DNA of 64,000 bases, taken from contig NZ_NPJI01000002.1 in NCBI RefSeq assembly GCF_002251435.1, positions 1 through 64,000 on the forward strand, written 5' to 3'. This stretch comes from Prevotella sp. P2-180 (lineage in GTDB: Bacteria; Bacteroidota; Bacteroidia; Bacteroidales; Bacteroidaceae). Below the pieces are notes generated by a model, which made no database searches, was not told the DNA's origin, and worked only from the letters and a program-made list of their open reading frames with translations. Each line of letters opens with the position of its first letter. Position 1 is the stretch's first letter. Positions 41,219 through 53,851 of the stretch are shown here, piece after piece. Position numbers and translations under genes: made by a program.

Positions 41219-41619
41219 TTTTTTGCTTCTTCCATTGTTCCTTCAACGTATAGCCTAGTCATCTCAATGGCGCCATTTGTTCTTACGGTTATAGACTTCT
41301 TGAAATGTCCAGGAAATTTGCCTGCTCCGTTGTATGTCACCTTTATCTGTCCCTTCTCGCCGGGCTTGATGGGTGTTTTAGGATATTCTGGCACCGTGCA
41401 TCCGCAACTCGCAATAGCTTGGTTGATGACGAGTGGCAGTGTACCAACGTTAGTGAAGTTGAAGACACATGTCACCTTGGGTGATGAATCAGGGAATGTT
41501 CCGAAGTCGTGTGTCAACTTTTCAAACCTTATTTCAGCTTGCGACTTCTCTGCCGTTTGTGCAAATGTAATCATGGAACATAATACCATGACAGTCAAAA
41601 ATAGTATTTTCTTCATCAT
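41215..41619 (-). CDS. Single-domain DUF1573 periplasmic protein
   Basis: 134 residues. A signal peptide ends at TFAQ; the DUF1573 core has HDFGTFPDSSPKVTCVFNFT, ASCGCTVPEYPKTPIKPGEK and FKKSITVRTNG. Co-transcribed with the ZIP transporter; whether it has a link to metal uptake is unknown. Related to the first domain of the protein at 20450. Confidence 0.85.
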   Translation of the reverse strand: MMKKILFLTVMVLCSMITFAQTAEKSQAEIRFEKLTHDFGTFPDSSPKVTCVFNFTNVGTLPLVINQAIASCGCTVPEYPKTPIKPGEKGQIKVTYNGAGKFPGHFKKSITVRTNGAIEMTRLYVEGTMEEAKK

Positions 41620-41648
41620 ATAATTTGAGATTAAACCATATTTGCGTA

Positions 41649-41678
41649 CAAAGTTACGTCAAATTATATATATATCAA
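41649..41678 (-). promoter_or_regulatory. Promoter of DUF1573-ZIP
   Basis: Minus-strand TTG at 41678-41676, a 19-base spacer and TAACTTTG at 41656-41649, about 30 bases upstream. Confidence 0.7.
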
Positions 41679-41736
41679 AACAAACACTCTGATATTTTTG
41701 TTTTTTTAATTATTTTTTGTGGTGAAAGGGTATAAA

Positions 41737-41769
41737 AAATCGCCAATGGTCGAAACCGACTGGCGATTT
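41737..41769 (-). terminator. Terminator of the tRNA operon
   Basis: AAATCGCCA (41737-41745) pairs with TGGCGATTT (41761-41769); on the minus strand it is followed by a T-run. It lies 20 bases beyond the last tRNA. Confidence 0.8.
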
Positions 41770-41789
41770 AGGTTTTAATAAACTTGGAG

Positions 41790-41861
41790 TAGTGGATAGG
41801 GGAATCGAACCCCTATGCCAAGATTGAGAATCTTGTATCCTAACCATTAGATGAATCCACC
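41790..41861 (-). tRNA. tRNA-Glu (anticodon CTC)
   Basis: Full cloverleaf: acceptor GGTGGAT with ATCCACT, anticodon stem CAAGA/TCTTG with loop TTCTCAA, and T arm AGGGGTTCGATTCCCCT. CCA is not encoded. Identical to the next tRNA. Confidence 0.92.
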
Positions 41862-41892
41862 AAAAAAATTGTTGCTGATTTTGCATTTTAGG

Positions 41893-41964
41893 TAGTGGAT
41901 AGGGGAATCGAACCCCTATGCCAAGATTGAGAATCTTGTATCCTAACCATTAGATGAATCCACC
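41893..41964 (-). tRNA. tRNA-Glu (anticodon CTC), second copy
   Basis: Same 72 bases as the copy at 41790-41861. The 31-base spacer between the two copies is different from other spacers. Confidence 0.92.
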
Positions 41965-41979
41965 TTTTCGAGACTGCTG

Positions 41980-42067
41980 CGGAAGCTGGGGGATTCGAAC
42001 CCCCGGTACGATAAACTCGCACGGCAGTTTAGCAAACTGCTGGTTTCAGCCACTCACCCAAACTTCC
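41980..42067 (-). tRNA. tRNA-Ser (anticodon GCT)
   Basis: 88 bases. Acceptor GGAAGTT pairs with AGCTTCC, the anticodon loop is TTGCTAA with anticodon GCT, and the long variable arm is typical of serine tRNA. First of the three tRNAs in the operon. Confidence 0.92.
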
Positions 42068-42108
42068 TTTTCCGGTGTTTACCGCAGCACTTTCTCTCAA
42101 ATGCGGTG

Positions 42109-42139
42109 CAAAGGTACTAATTATTTTTTAGTCTACCAA
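42109..42139 (-). promoter_or_regulatory. Promoter of the tRNA operon
   Basis: Minus-strand TTG at 42139-42137, a 20-base spacer and TACCTTTG at 42116-42109, about 42 bases before tRNA-Ser. Confidence 0.8.
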
Positions 42140-42187
42140 ATGTTTTTTGCTTTTTTTTTTGCAAAATAGCGAAAAAAGCGCATTTTG

Positions 42188-42556
42188 TCAGTTGTTTTTT
42201 ACCACTACCACATTCTTAAGCGACTTGTCGAGGTAGTAAGTGTCGCACATTTCCTCTTTTCCTATCATATAGTTTACTCTCAGCATATACAACATTGTAG
42301 GGTTGTCGGTATTGGCGTATGTTATTCCTTTTTTATATCGTCCGTTGGTTTCGGTTGCTTTTCTGATAGCTACTATTACTGAGTCTTTTATCTTTGAGGT
42401 AGAGTCAAGACGGCTGAATCCTGTAATTCTCATTTCTTCAGGCTTTGTGATATGGTTTTCAAGAAAATCGCTCACTGCTTGTTCCGCATCGCTTTGTCTT
42501 GGATTACATGCCACCAGCGTCAGGGCTACACCTATTATTATATATATGGATTTCAT
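42188..42556 (-). CDS. Small lipoprotein of unknown function
   Basis: 122 residues with signal peptide and lipobox TLVAC. The rest has an EQAVSDFLENHI helix and a C-terminal beta part ending DKSLKNVVVVK, similar to other uncharacterised Bacteroidales lipoproteins. It follows pepD on the same strand but a strong hairpin (42580-42612) intervenes. Confidence 0.75.
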   Translation of the reverse strand: MKSIYIIIGVALTLVACNPRQSDAEQAVSDFLENHITKPEEMRITGFSRLDSTSKIKDSVIVAIRKATETNGRYKKGITYANTDNPTMLYMLRVNYMIGKEEMCDTYYLDKSLKNVVVVKNN

Positions 42557-42579
42557 TTTTTTAGCATTTTGGGGAGTTA

Positions 42580-42612
42580 AGAAGTGAGGAAAGGTTTTTA
42601 TTCCTCACTTCT
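42580..42612. terminator. Hairpin after pepD
   Basis: AGAAGTGAGGAA (42580-42591) and TTCCTCACTTCT (42601-42612) are a perfect 12-base stem with a 9-base loop. The T-run on the minus strand is weak, so it may be an attenuator or mRNA-stabilising structure. Confidence 0.55.
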
Positions 42613-42618
42613 GAAAAA

Positions 42619-44076
42619 TTATTTCTTTGGAATCTCCTTAAGCACTGCCAGCAGGTGATCCCATACCATTTGCACTGAAGGAATATGAATTCTTTCCTCA
42701 GGAGTGTGGACGAAACGGAGGGTCGGGCCGAAAGACACCATGTCGAGGTTCGGGTATCGCTCAGAGAAGAGTCCGCATTCCAGTCCGGCATGAATACCGC
42801 GCACGATAGGCTCTTTGCCAAACAGTCTTGTGTAGCAGTCTACCACTGCCTTTGTGAGCTTGCTGTTTGGGTTCATCTTCCATGCCGGGTAACCGTCGTT
42901 CTGCTCCACCTTGGCTCCTGCCAACTCAAATAGCGCCTTGACGGTGTTGCACTGGTTGTCGAGGTTGCTCATCACGTTGCTGCGTTGTGAGCTCACCACT
43001 TTTATCTCGTTTTCTTCAGTGACGATGCTTGCAATGTTGCTCGATGTCTCTACCATGCTAGCCAAGGCCTCGTCCTGACACATGGCAAACACTCCATTGT
43101 CCACGGCCTGCAGGGCGCGTACAAACCTTGCGGTGTCGCTTGCCGTTATCACCTTTTGTGCGTCGGTGCTTTGCATCTGGGCCACTATCTGTGTGTCGCT
43201 CACGTGGAATTCCTCCTCCACCTGGCTAATGAACACGTTCCAGTCCACTCTTACTGTTTCCTTTTCAGCCGAAGGCACAGCTATTACGAATCTTCCGTCG
43301 CGAGGAATGGCATTGTGCATCTTTCCTGAGTTAAACTGAGCCAGCATCACAGGCATCTTCTGCATTTCGTTGTAGAGGAAACGTGCTAGAATCTTGATGG
43401 CGTTGCCACGTTTCTTGTCGATGTCATCGCCTGAGTGTCCACCGGTGAGTCCCTTTATCGAGCCTTCTATGAAGAAGAAACCTTCAGGAGCAGCCTCTCG
43501 TGTTACGTAGAACGTGGCGAATGTGGAGCGTCCGCCGGCGCAGCTCACGAATATCTGACCCTCGTCCTCGCTGTCGAGGTTGATAAGCATGTCACCGGTC
43601 ATGAATCCGGCTTCCATACCGCTTGCACCTGTGAGCTGTGTTTCCTCATCGCGTGTGAACACACACTCCAGTGGTCCGTGCTCTATGTCGTTGCTGTCGA
43701 GTATAGCGAGTTCCATGGCGCAGCCGATGCCGTCGTCGGCACCAAGAGTAGTTCCTTTTGCAGTCAGCCACTCTCCATCGACATAAGTCTGTATTGGGTC
43801 GTTGTCAAAGTCAAAATCCACGTCAACGAGTTTGTCACACACCATGTCCATGTGACTCTGCAGTATCACTGTTTTTCTGTCTTCATATCCAGGAGTTGCA
43901 GGTTTTCTGATGATGACGTTTCCTGTTTTGTCAACCTTTGTGTCAAGGTTATGGCTTTCGCCCCAGTTTTTCAGGTACTCGATCATCTTTTCTTCTCGCT
44001 TTGAAGGACGCGGAATTTCATTAATTCTGGCAAAGTGTTCGAACACACATGCCGGTTTTAAATTACTTTTATTCAT
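42619..44076 (-). CDS. pepD: Aminoacyl-histidine dipeptidase (PepD type, M20 family)
   Basis: 485 residues. Metal-binding motifs of the family are QSHMDMVCDK, TLGADDGIGCA, FTRDEETQLTGA and the C-terminal IHAGLECGLFSE. An insertion domain has GGHSGDDIDKKRGNA, typical of PepD. It is a cytoplasmic Zn dipeptidase that cleaves Xaa-His and other dipeptides. It is divergent from the small membrane protein at 44165. Confidence 0.93.
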   Translation of the reverse strand: MNKSNLKPACVFEHFARINEIPRPSKREEKMIEYLKNWGESHNLDTKVDKTGNVIIRKPATPGYEDRKTVILQSHMDMVCDKLVDVDFDFDNDPIQTYVDGEWLTAKGTTLGADDGIGCAMELAILDSNDIEHGPLECVFTRDEETQLTGASGMEAGFMTGDMLINLDSEDEGQIFVSCAGGRSTFATFYVTREAAPEGFFFIEGSIKGLTGGHSGDDIDKKRGNAIKILARFLYNEMQKMPVMLAQFNSGKMHNAIPRDGRFVIAVPSAEKETVRVDWNVFISQVEEEFHVSDTQIVAQMQSTDAQKVITASDTARFVRALQAVDNGVFAMCQDEALASMVETSSNIASIVTEENEIKVVSSQRSNVMSNLDNQCNTVKALFELAGAKVEQNDGYPAWKMNPNSKLTKAVVDCYTRLFGKEPIVRGIHAGLECGLFSERYPNLDMVSFGPTLRFVHTPEERIHIPSVQMVWDHLLAVLKEIPKK

Positions 44077-44126
44077 AATTTTGTTATTTTTATAGGTTAT
44101 ATGTCCTTATTTTAATTTATTTGTAT

Positions 44127-44134
44127 TACCTTTG
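44127..44134 (+). promoter_or_regulatory. -7 box for the small membrane protein and metY
   Basis: TACCTTTG about 30 bases before the ATG at 44165; no clear -33. Confidence 0.45.
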
Positions 44135-44150
44135 CGGCGCAAAAGCACTG

Positions 44151-44158
44151 CAAAAGTA
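44151..44158 (-). promoter_or_regulatory. -7 box for pepD
   Basis: Minus-strand TACTTTTG about 75 bases before pepD. The two divergent boxes are only 17 bases apart, so expression of the two genes may compete. Confidence 0.4.
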
Positions 44159-44164
44159 ATAAAT

Positions 44165-44371
44165 ATGTTTGAAATATTGTTATGTAGCGCGTTAATAATT
44201 GCTATAAGTATGGCATTTTTATGCGTAAAACTGGTTTTCCGGCGAGATGGCCGCTTTTCGTCGCAACATATTCACGATAGTGAGGCGATGAGACAGCGTG
44301 GCATCCATTGTGTAATGGACCAAGATCGAGAGTTGAGAACGAAAAGGAAAACTGCGGTGAGCGAATCTTGA
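44165..44371 (+). CDS. Conserved small membrane protein
   Basis: 68 residues: one membrane segment (about 5-25), then FRRDGRFSSQHIHDSEAMRQ followed by RGIHCVMDQDRELRTK. I recognise this GRFSSQH...RGIHCV pattern as a widespread but unnamed small protein of Bacteroidetes. Starts at the ATG at 44165; the longer frame begins inside the promoter. Ends 26 bases before metY. Confidence 0.7.
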   Translation: MFEILLCSALIIAISMAFLCVKLVFRRDGRFSSQHIHDSEAMRQRGIHCVMDQDRELRTKRKTAVSES

Positions 44372-44397
44372 TAATTATAATCATACAATTCTGAATT

Positions 44398-45678
44398 ATG
44401 ACAAAGACATTGAGAAGGGCTTCATTGTGCATCCATTCTGGATATGAACCCAAAAATGGTGAGCCTATAGAATTGCCCATCATACAGAGTACCACTTTTA
44501 AGTATGACAATAGCGACGAGATGGCGTTGTTGTTTGACCTAAAGAAAGACGGATATTTTTATACCCGATTAGCCAATCCTACCAACGATGCCGTGGCAAG
44601 GAAGATTGCCGCCCTCGAAGGCGGTGTGGGCGCTGTGCTTACATCCTCTGGCCAAGCTGCAAATTTCTATGCGGTGTTCAATATCTGTGAGTCGGGCGAC
44701 CATATCGTGTCTTCAAGCGAAATCTACGGAGGCACGTTCAACCTCTTCGGCGTAACAATGAAGAAACTTGGTATCGAGTGTACGTTCATCAGCCCCGAGG
44801 CATCGGAAGAAGAGATACAGGCTGCTTTTCGTCCTAACACCAAGGCTCTTTTTGGAGAAACTATATCAAATCCGGGATGCAAAGTGCTCGATATAGAGAA
44901 GTTCGCACGCATTGCCCATGCTAATGGCGTGCCACTCATTGTTGACAATACTTTTGCAACACCCATCAACTGCCGGCCCTTTGAGTGGGGATGTGATATC
45001 GTTACACATTCCACTACAAAATATATGGACGGTCATGCCACACAGGTGGGAGGTTGCGTAGTGGACAGTGGTAACTTCGACTGGTTTGCACATGCGGAGA
45101 AATTCCCTGGACTATGCACACCCGACGAATCATATCATGGACTTACCTATGCAGATGCTTTCGGAAAGATGGGATATACCACAAAGCTCGTGGCACAGCT
45201 CATGCGCGATCTTGGCTCTATACCCGCTCCGCAGAACTCTTTCCTGCTGAATCTCGGTCTTGAGACTCTTGCCTTGCGCATGGAACGCCATTGCAGCAAC
45301 GCTCAGCGTGTGGCACAGTTCCTTCACGACGACCCGCATGTGGCATGGATAGATTATCCTGGACTGGACGACGATAAATGCCACGCCCTGGCTGAGAAAT
45401 ACCTGCCCAACGGCAGTTGTGGCGTGATGGCGTTCGGACTGAAGGGCGACCGCGATACAGCCATCCGCTTCATGGACTCGCTGAAGATGATAAACATCGT
45501 CACCCATGTGGCTGACCTCCGCACTTGTGTGCTACATCCAGCAAGCCATACCCACCGCCAGCTCTCAGACGAACAACTAAGAGAAGCCGGAGTGGCTTCT
45601 GACCTCATACGCCTATCTGTAGGTATAGAAGATGTGGAAGACATAATCGACGACCTGAAGCAGGCGATGGGAAATTAA
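44398..45678 (+). CDS. metY: O-acetylhomoserine sulfhydrylase / aminocarboxypropyltransferase
   Basis: 426 residues, Cys/Met-metabolism PLP family. It has YTRLANPTNDAVARKIAALE, SSGQAANFYAVFNI, DNTFATPINCRPFEWG and HSTTKYMDGHATQVGG with the PLP-binding Lys. Length and the STTFKYDNSDEMA start fit MetY rather than MetB. Makes homocysteine from O-acetylhomoserine and sulfide. Confidence 0.92.
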   Translation: MTKTLRRASLCIHSGYEPKNGEPIELPIIQSTTFKYDNSDEMALLFDLKKDGYFYTRLANPTNDAVARKIAALEGGVGAVLTSSGQAANFYAVFNICESGDHIVSSSEIYGGTFNLFGVTMKKLGIECTFISPEASEEEIQAAFRPNTKALFGETISNPGCKVLDIEKFARIAHANGVPLIVDNTFATPINCRPFEWGCDIVTHSTTKYMDGHATQVGGCVVDSGNFDWFAHAEKFPGLCTPDESYHGLTYADAFGKMGYTTKLVAQLMRDLGSIPAPQNSFLLNLGLETLALRMERHCSNAQRVAQFLHDDPHVAWIDYPGLDDDKCHALAEKYLPNGSCGVMAFGLKGDRDTAIRFMDSLKMINIVTHVADLRTCVLHPASHTHRQLSDEQLREAGVASDLIRLSVGIEDVEDIIDDLKQAMGN

Positions 45679-45716
45679 AAATTAAAAAATTAAAAATTAA
45701 AAAAAAAGATAAAACA

Positions 45717-49509
<3,793 letters not shown>

Positions 49510-49515
49510 TAAGAA

Positions 49516-49719
49516 ATGAATACACTAAAGAAGATATATCGTTTCTATGCCGACGGATTCCGCAATATGCGTCTAGGAAGAATACTGTGGTTGGTGGTAC
49601 TGGTAAAGCTTTTTATCATCTTTGCCGTACTAAAGCTCTTTTTCTTCCCCGACCATATTGGGGAAAACGCAGAGAAAGGTCATGAGGCTGAGTTCGTGGC
49701 CGACGAGATACTGAAATAG
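49516..49719 (+). CDS. DUF4492 family small membrane protein
   Basis: 67 residues with one membrane segment (about 25-44) and the conserved FYADGFRNMRLGRILW start. DUF4492 genes usually precede cydA in Bacteroidetes, so this protein may assemble or belong to cytochrome bd, analogous to the small CydX subunit; that is inference. 45 bases before cydA. Confidence 0.85.
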   Translation: MNTLKKIYRFYADGFRNMRLGRILWLVVLVKLFIIFAVLKLFFFPDHIGENAEKGHEAEFVADEILK

Positions 49720-49764
49720 AAATCTGTACCAATCCTAAAGTCATCAACTTAAAACTATTATAAT

Positions 49765-51351
49765 ATGACACAACTATTTCTGAACATCGACCCCGCAGCC
49801 GTGGATTGGGCAAGGGCACAGTTTGCCCTCACCGCCATCTACCACTGGCTGTTTGTGCCGCTCACACTGGGATTGGCACTTGTTATGGGTATTATGGAGA
49901 CGTGCTATTATCGCACAAAAGACGAGTTTTGGAAACGCACTGCCATCTTCTGGCAGAAACTTTTCGGTATCAACTTCGCCATGGGCGTTGCCACCGGCAT
50001 CATTCTTGAGTTCCAGTTCGGTACCAACTGGAGCAACTACTCATGGTTCGTAGGCGACATCTTTGGAGCCCCGCTTGCCGTTGAGGGCATTGTGGCGTTC
50101 TTTATGGAGTCTACTTTTGTAGCCATAATGTTTTTCGGCTGGAAAAAAGTGTCAAGGGGCGTACATCTCGCGTCCACTTGGCTCACAGGTCTTGGAGCTA
50201 CTTTTTCAGCTTGGTGGATTCTTGTGGCAAACTCATGGATGCAGTATCCCGTCGGTTGTCAGTTCAATCCCGACACCATGCGCAACGAGATGGTGTCGTT
50301 TGCCGAAGTAGCACTGTCTCCATTCGCGGTAAACAAGTTCTGCCATACTGTTACTTCTGCTTGGATCATCGGTGCTCTCTTCACTGTTGCCGTGAGTTGC
50401 TACTACCTGCTCCGCCAGCGTGAGAGACAGATGGCTCTCAAGAGTATCCGCGTTGGCTCCATAGTGGGACTCGTGGGTATCCTGTTCGCCATGCAGACAG
50501 GCGACGGTTCTGCCTATCAGGTGGCGCAGGTGCAGCCAATGAAGCTCGCGGCTATGGAAGCACTCTATAATGGCGGCAATCAGCAGGGACTTACCGCCAT
50601 CGCCCTTGTCAACCCATTTGCACAACCCGACTACGAGAACGAGGACGCACCGGCGTTGAAAATAGATATACCTTATGCGCTCTCCTTCCTTGCCACACGC
50701 GACATTGATGGGTTTGTACCTGGTGTAAACGATATATTAAAAGGTGGATATAAGAATGCTGATGGCAGTGTTGAACCATCTGTCGACCAGAAAATAGCAA
50801 GCGGAAAGATTGCCATATCTTCACTGAAAGATTATCGTCAACTGAAGGCCAGTTTAAAGGGACAGCAGGCCGACGCCACGCAGAAGGCCAGACTTGACTC
50901 CCTGAAGGCCGATATAGACGCAAACATGAAGTATTTCGGTTATGGATATGTAACCGACCACTCGTCTCTTGTGCCCTCCATACCACTCTGCTTCTATGCG
51001 TTCCGTATAATGGTAGGATTAGGCACCCTCTTCCTCCTGTTCTTTGCACTGAGCCTCTTTCTCTCCATCAAGGCAGACCTCACGCTACCTAAGTTCAAAC
51101 TGTTCCACATAGCGGCCATCGCCCTCGTGCCCTTAGGTTACATCTGTAGCGAGTCCGGCTGGTTAGTGGCAGAGTTTGGCCGTCAACCCTGGGCTATTCA
51201 AGACATGATGCCCACATGGATAGGAATAAGCAATGTGGGCTCTGGTAGTGTAGCTCTCACGTTCTTCATTTTCCTTGCCCTTTTCACTACTCTTTTGGCA
51301 GTGGAGATAAACATTATGCTGAAGGCAATAAAGAAAGGTCCAGACGAATAA
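49765..51351 (+). CDS. cydA: Cytochrome bd oxidase subunit I
   Basis: 528 residues, about nine membrane segments. The haem-ligand His is in AIYHWLFVPLTLG, and MGVATGIILEFQFGTNWSNY and SESGWLVAEFGRQPWAIQ are conserved, the latter with quinol-site context. The Q-loop is long and acidic/basic (about residues 290-400). It oxidises menaquinol and reduces oxygen with high affinity, which protects anaerobes from traces of oxygen. Confidence 0.95.
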   Translation: MTQLFLNIDPAAVDWARAQFALTAIYHWLFVPLTLGLALVMGIMETCYYRTKDEFWKRTAIFWQKLFGINFAMGVATGIILEFQFGTNWSNYSWFVGDIFGAPLAVEGIVAFFMESTFVAIMFFGWKKVSRGVHLASTWLTGLGATFSAWWILVANSWMQYPVGCQFNPDTMRNEMVSFAEVALSPFAVNKFCHTVTSAWIIGALFTVAVSCYYLLRQRERQMALKSIRVGSIVGLVGILFAMQTGDGSAYQVAQVQPMKLAAMEALYNGGNQQGLTAIALVNPFAQPDYENEDAPALKIDIPYALSFLATRDIDGFVPGVNDILKGGYKNADGSVEPSVDQKIASGKIAISSLKDYRQLKASLKGQQADATQKARLDSLKADIDANMKYFGYGYVTDHSSLVPSIPLCFYAFRIMVGLGTLFLLFFALSLFLSIKADLTLPKFKLFHIAAIALVPLGYICSESGWLVAEFGRQPWAIQDMMPTWIGISNVGSGSVALTFFIFLALFTTLLAVEINIMLKAIKKGPDE

Positions 51352-51393
51352 GAAGTATAGAATATTGATTTTTAGATAATAGGAGATTTTATT

Positions 51394-52542
51394 ATGACAT
51401 ACGAATGTTTGCAACAATATTGGTGGTTCCTCGTGTCGCTGCTTGGAGCCTTGCTGGTGTTCTTGATGTTTGTACAGGGCGCAAATTCGATGATTTTCTC
51501 CCTCGGCGCCAACGACGTGGAGCGAAGGCTTATCGTCAATTCCACTGGCCGTAAGTGGGAGTTTACTTTCACCACACTCGTCACTTTTGGCGGAGCCTTC
51601 TTCGCATCTTTCCCCTTGTTCTATAGCACGAGCTTCGGCGGAGCCTATTGGCTTTGGATGATCATCCTCTTCTCCTTCGTGGTCCAGGCCGTGAGCTATG
51701 AGTTCCAGAACAAGTTAGGCAACCTTCTCGGTACCCGCACTTTCCAGTGGTGTCTCGTGGCCAACGGCATTCTTGGCCCGCTGCTTCTCGGTGGCGCAGT
51801 GGCCACCTTCTTCAACGGATCCAACTTCCTTGTGGCAAAAGATAACATGGTCGACGGATTTGAGCTACAGCCTGTCATCAGCAGCTGGGCTAACGCCAGT
51901 CATGGCCTCGACGCGCTTCTCGACCCCTGGAACCTCGTTTTGGGTTTCGCCGTGTTCTTCCTCGCCCGCGTTCTCGGCATACTCTACGTGATGAACAATG
52001 TCGATGACGAGAATATACGTTGCCGCGGCAGTGTGCGTCTCATAGGCACAGCCGTTCCGTTTGTGGTGCTATTTGTGGCGTTCCTCGTCCATTTGTTGTT
52101 GAAAGACGGTTTTGCCTACGACCCTTCCACTGGAGTCATCTCCATCGTTCCAATGAAATATCTTGATAATTTCATCACCCTTTGGTATGTCAGCTTGGTT
52201 TTGGTCGTAGGAGTGGTGCTCGTGCTTTACGGCATCATCCGCACTATAGTGAGCAAGACCTACATCTGTGGCATCTGGCCAGCCGGCATAGGCACCGTTC
52301 TCACCGTTCTGTCGCTTCTGCTTTGCGCCGGACTTAACAACACGGCTTACTATCCGTCGCTTGCCGACCTTCAGAGTTCGCTCACCATAGCCAACAGCAG
52401 CAGCAGCGAGTTCACGCTTCAGGTGATGTCGGTTGTAAGCATCCTCGTCCCCTTCGTCCTCGCCTACATTGTATATGCTTGGCATTCCATCGACAAGAAG
52501 AAGCTCGACAAGGAAGAGCTAACGACCGACGAGGTATATTGA
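51394..52542 (+). CDS. cydB: Cytochrome bd oxidase subunit II
   Basis: 382 residues, multi-spanning, with QYWWFLVSLLGALLVFLMFV at the start and GANDVERRLIVNSTGRKWEF, GGAFFASFPLFYSTSFGGAY typical of CydB. It pairs with CydA. The operon ends in a GC-rich terminator at 52566-52596. Confidence 0.95.
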   Translation: MTYECLQQYWWFLVSLLGALLVFLMFVQGANSMIFSLGANDVERRLIVNSTGRKWEFTFTTLVTFGGAFFASFPLFYSTSFGGAYWLWMIILFSFVVQAVSYEFQNKLGNLLGTRTFQWCLVANGILGPLLLGGAVATFFNGSNFLVAKDNMVDGFELQPVISSWANASHGLDALLDPWNLVLGFAVFFLARVLGILYVMNNVDDENIRCRGSVRLIGTAVPFVVLFVAFLVHLLLKDGFAYDPSTGVISIVPMKYLDNFITLWYVSLVLVVGVVLVLYGIIRTIVSKTYICGIWPAGIGTVLTVLSLLLCAGLNNTAYYPSLADLQSSLTIANSSSSEFTLQVMSVVSILVPFVLAYIVYAWHSIDKKKLDKEELTTDEVY

Positions 52543-52565
52543 TTCTCAAGTAACATACATAACTA

Positions 52566-52596
52566 AAGCCGGGCCATCCTCACGGACAGCCCGGCT
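52566..52596 (+). terminator. Terminator of the cyd operon
   Basis: AGCCGGGC (52566-52573) and GCCCGGCT (52589-52596) pair, followed by TTCTT, 24 bases past cydB. Confidence 0.8.
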
Positions 52597-52720
52597 TTCT
52601 TATGCCCCTTGCAAAGGGTGGGAGTCTTCAATTAATCATCACTGTTGTTATTGTCCAATGACTACTGTTATAATTGTATAACACAGCCTATTGTAATTTG
52701 CTTAGAACACGTTTCCGTTT

Positions 52721-52825
52721 TATGTTCCGCATTGCGGTTTTTATATTCCGCATTGCGGAACGTACATTCCGCACTGGTGAACGTACATTCCGCACTGGTG
52801 AACGTACGTTCCACACTGCGGAACA
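52721..52825. repeat. Five exact 21-bp tandem repeats of a palindromic unit
   Basis: Units start at 52721, 52742, 52763, 52784 and 52805. Each contains a version of TTCCGCANTGCGGAA; units 2 and 5 keep most of the palindrome, and units 3 and 4 are identical to each other. The interval 52600-53360 holds no protein gene I can support. Confidence 0.85.
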
Positions 52826-52941
52826 TAAAACTAATACGCTATAAAGCAAAAATTGATATGGCTATCGTTAAAACTTACATATAAATGCCCTTGCACATTA
52901 ATAACAACTAATATTCCATCATCTCGTTGCCCATTCTTCTC

Positions 52942-53080
52942 GCGCGCGTAAGCGCGCGCATTCTATGATTTTTTATTTTCTTCTATCACTTCTATCACTA
53001 AAAGCATTAAGTATCTATCAGTCAGTGAGTTGGTTAGTGATAGAAGCGTGATAGAAGGCGTGATAGTAGTGATAGAAGAA
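52942..53080. repeat. Inverted repeats: CG alternation and TATCAC-type arms
   Basis: GCGCGCG/CGCGCGC (52942-52948, 52953-52959) forms a short GC hairpin. Next, TTTTCTTCTATCACT (52976-52990) and its continuation pair with TAGTGATAGAAG at 53035-53046 and with AGTGATAGAAGAA at 53068-53080. Similar TATCAC-rich palindromes flank VirE-N-type genes in other Bacteroides, so this could be a scar of such a locus. Confidence 0.5.
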
Positions 53081-53363
53081 AGGTTTTTTAACTACAAATT
53101 CTCGTTATTTTAAGAAAACTTAGATATTTTTACCCCCTAAATCAATACATCATAGCCCTATTACGATGCAAAACATAGTAGACTGCATTATGACATTAAA
53201 CCATTTGCTTGGTATTTATAGTTTTTTTTGCTGCACTTTTTGGGTTATGTCTTCATTATTTACTATCTTTGTCCCCGAATTGTAGGGTTATCACTCCTGC
53301 AACAATCGAAAGAGCCATGGGTACATATATCACAAGATAGAAACAATGTCTTTATAGTAATGA

Positions 53364-53636
53364 TCAAAATATCTCGAATATGAACAAGGGCACTACTTCC
53401 TCTTGCCGAACATGACGCATTATCAGTCGAAGTACAGTTACATCCTGGAACTGAAATACTTGTCGAAGTCGGATTATACCGAGAAGAAAGCCCAGGAGCA
53501 ATGCGACGAGGCTGTCGAGCAAATCAACAGTTATGCCGTGTCCCAGAGGGTGGAAGCCTTGCGCCAGGGCACACAGCTCCACAAAATCATTATCCTGTTC
53601 TGCGGTTGGGACATGGTGAAGATGAGGGAAGTGTAA
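53364..53636 (+). pseudogene. C-terminal remnant of an AAA-ATPase-like/PD-(D/E)XK nuclease protein
   Basis: A frame without a proper start gives about 90 residues. YSYILELKYLSKSDYTEKKA, then EAVEQINSYAVSQRVEAL and GTQLHKIIILFCGWDMVKM match the C terminus of the PDDEXK_9-type AAA-ATPase-like proteins frequent in this phylum. An in-frame stop lies at 53361, and most of the gene (several hundred residues) is missing. Confidence 0.75.
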
Positions 53637-53650
53637 GAATCGTGGGATGC

Positions 53651-53727
53651 GGTCTTACACAAGGTAAGACCCTACGTAGGCTGAGGCTGCGCATAAGCCG
53701 CAGGCGGGGCGCCCACGCTCCCAGTGG
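53651..53727. repeat. Palindromic repeats after the nuclease remnant
   Basis: GGTCTTAC (53651-53658) pairs with GTAAGACC (53664-53671). A GC-rich GGCGGGGCGCCCACGCTCCC block follows (about 53703-53722) that resembles 5896-5922, the palindrome after the DUF5675 gene. Probably remnants of an interspersed palindromic element. Confidence 0.45.
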
Positions 53728-53851
53728 CTACGCTACCTATTAGTGTCACCCGTCACCTGGATTTCAGCAATGTTTAGGAGTCTTTCATACTCTATATCCA
53801 AATATTTTATGAGAGAATGAGCATCAAATATGCAAATTAACTCCAAAAATA

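Noticed and set aside
52645-52884. 79-residue ORF with a 7-residue repeat
   Set aside because: The 21-bp tandem repeats keep any frame open; no start signal and no family, so the repeat is better seen as DNA.
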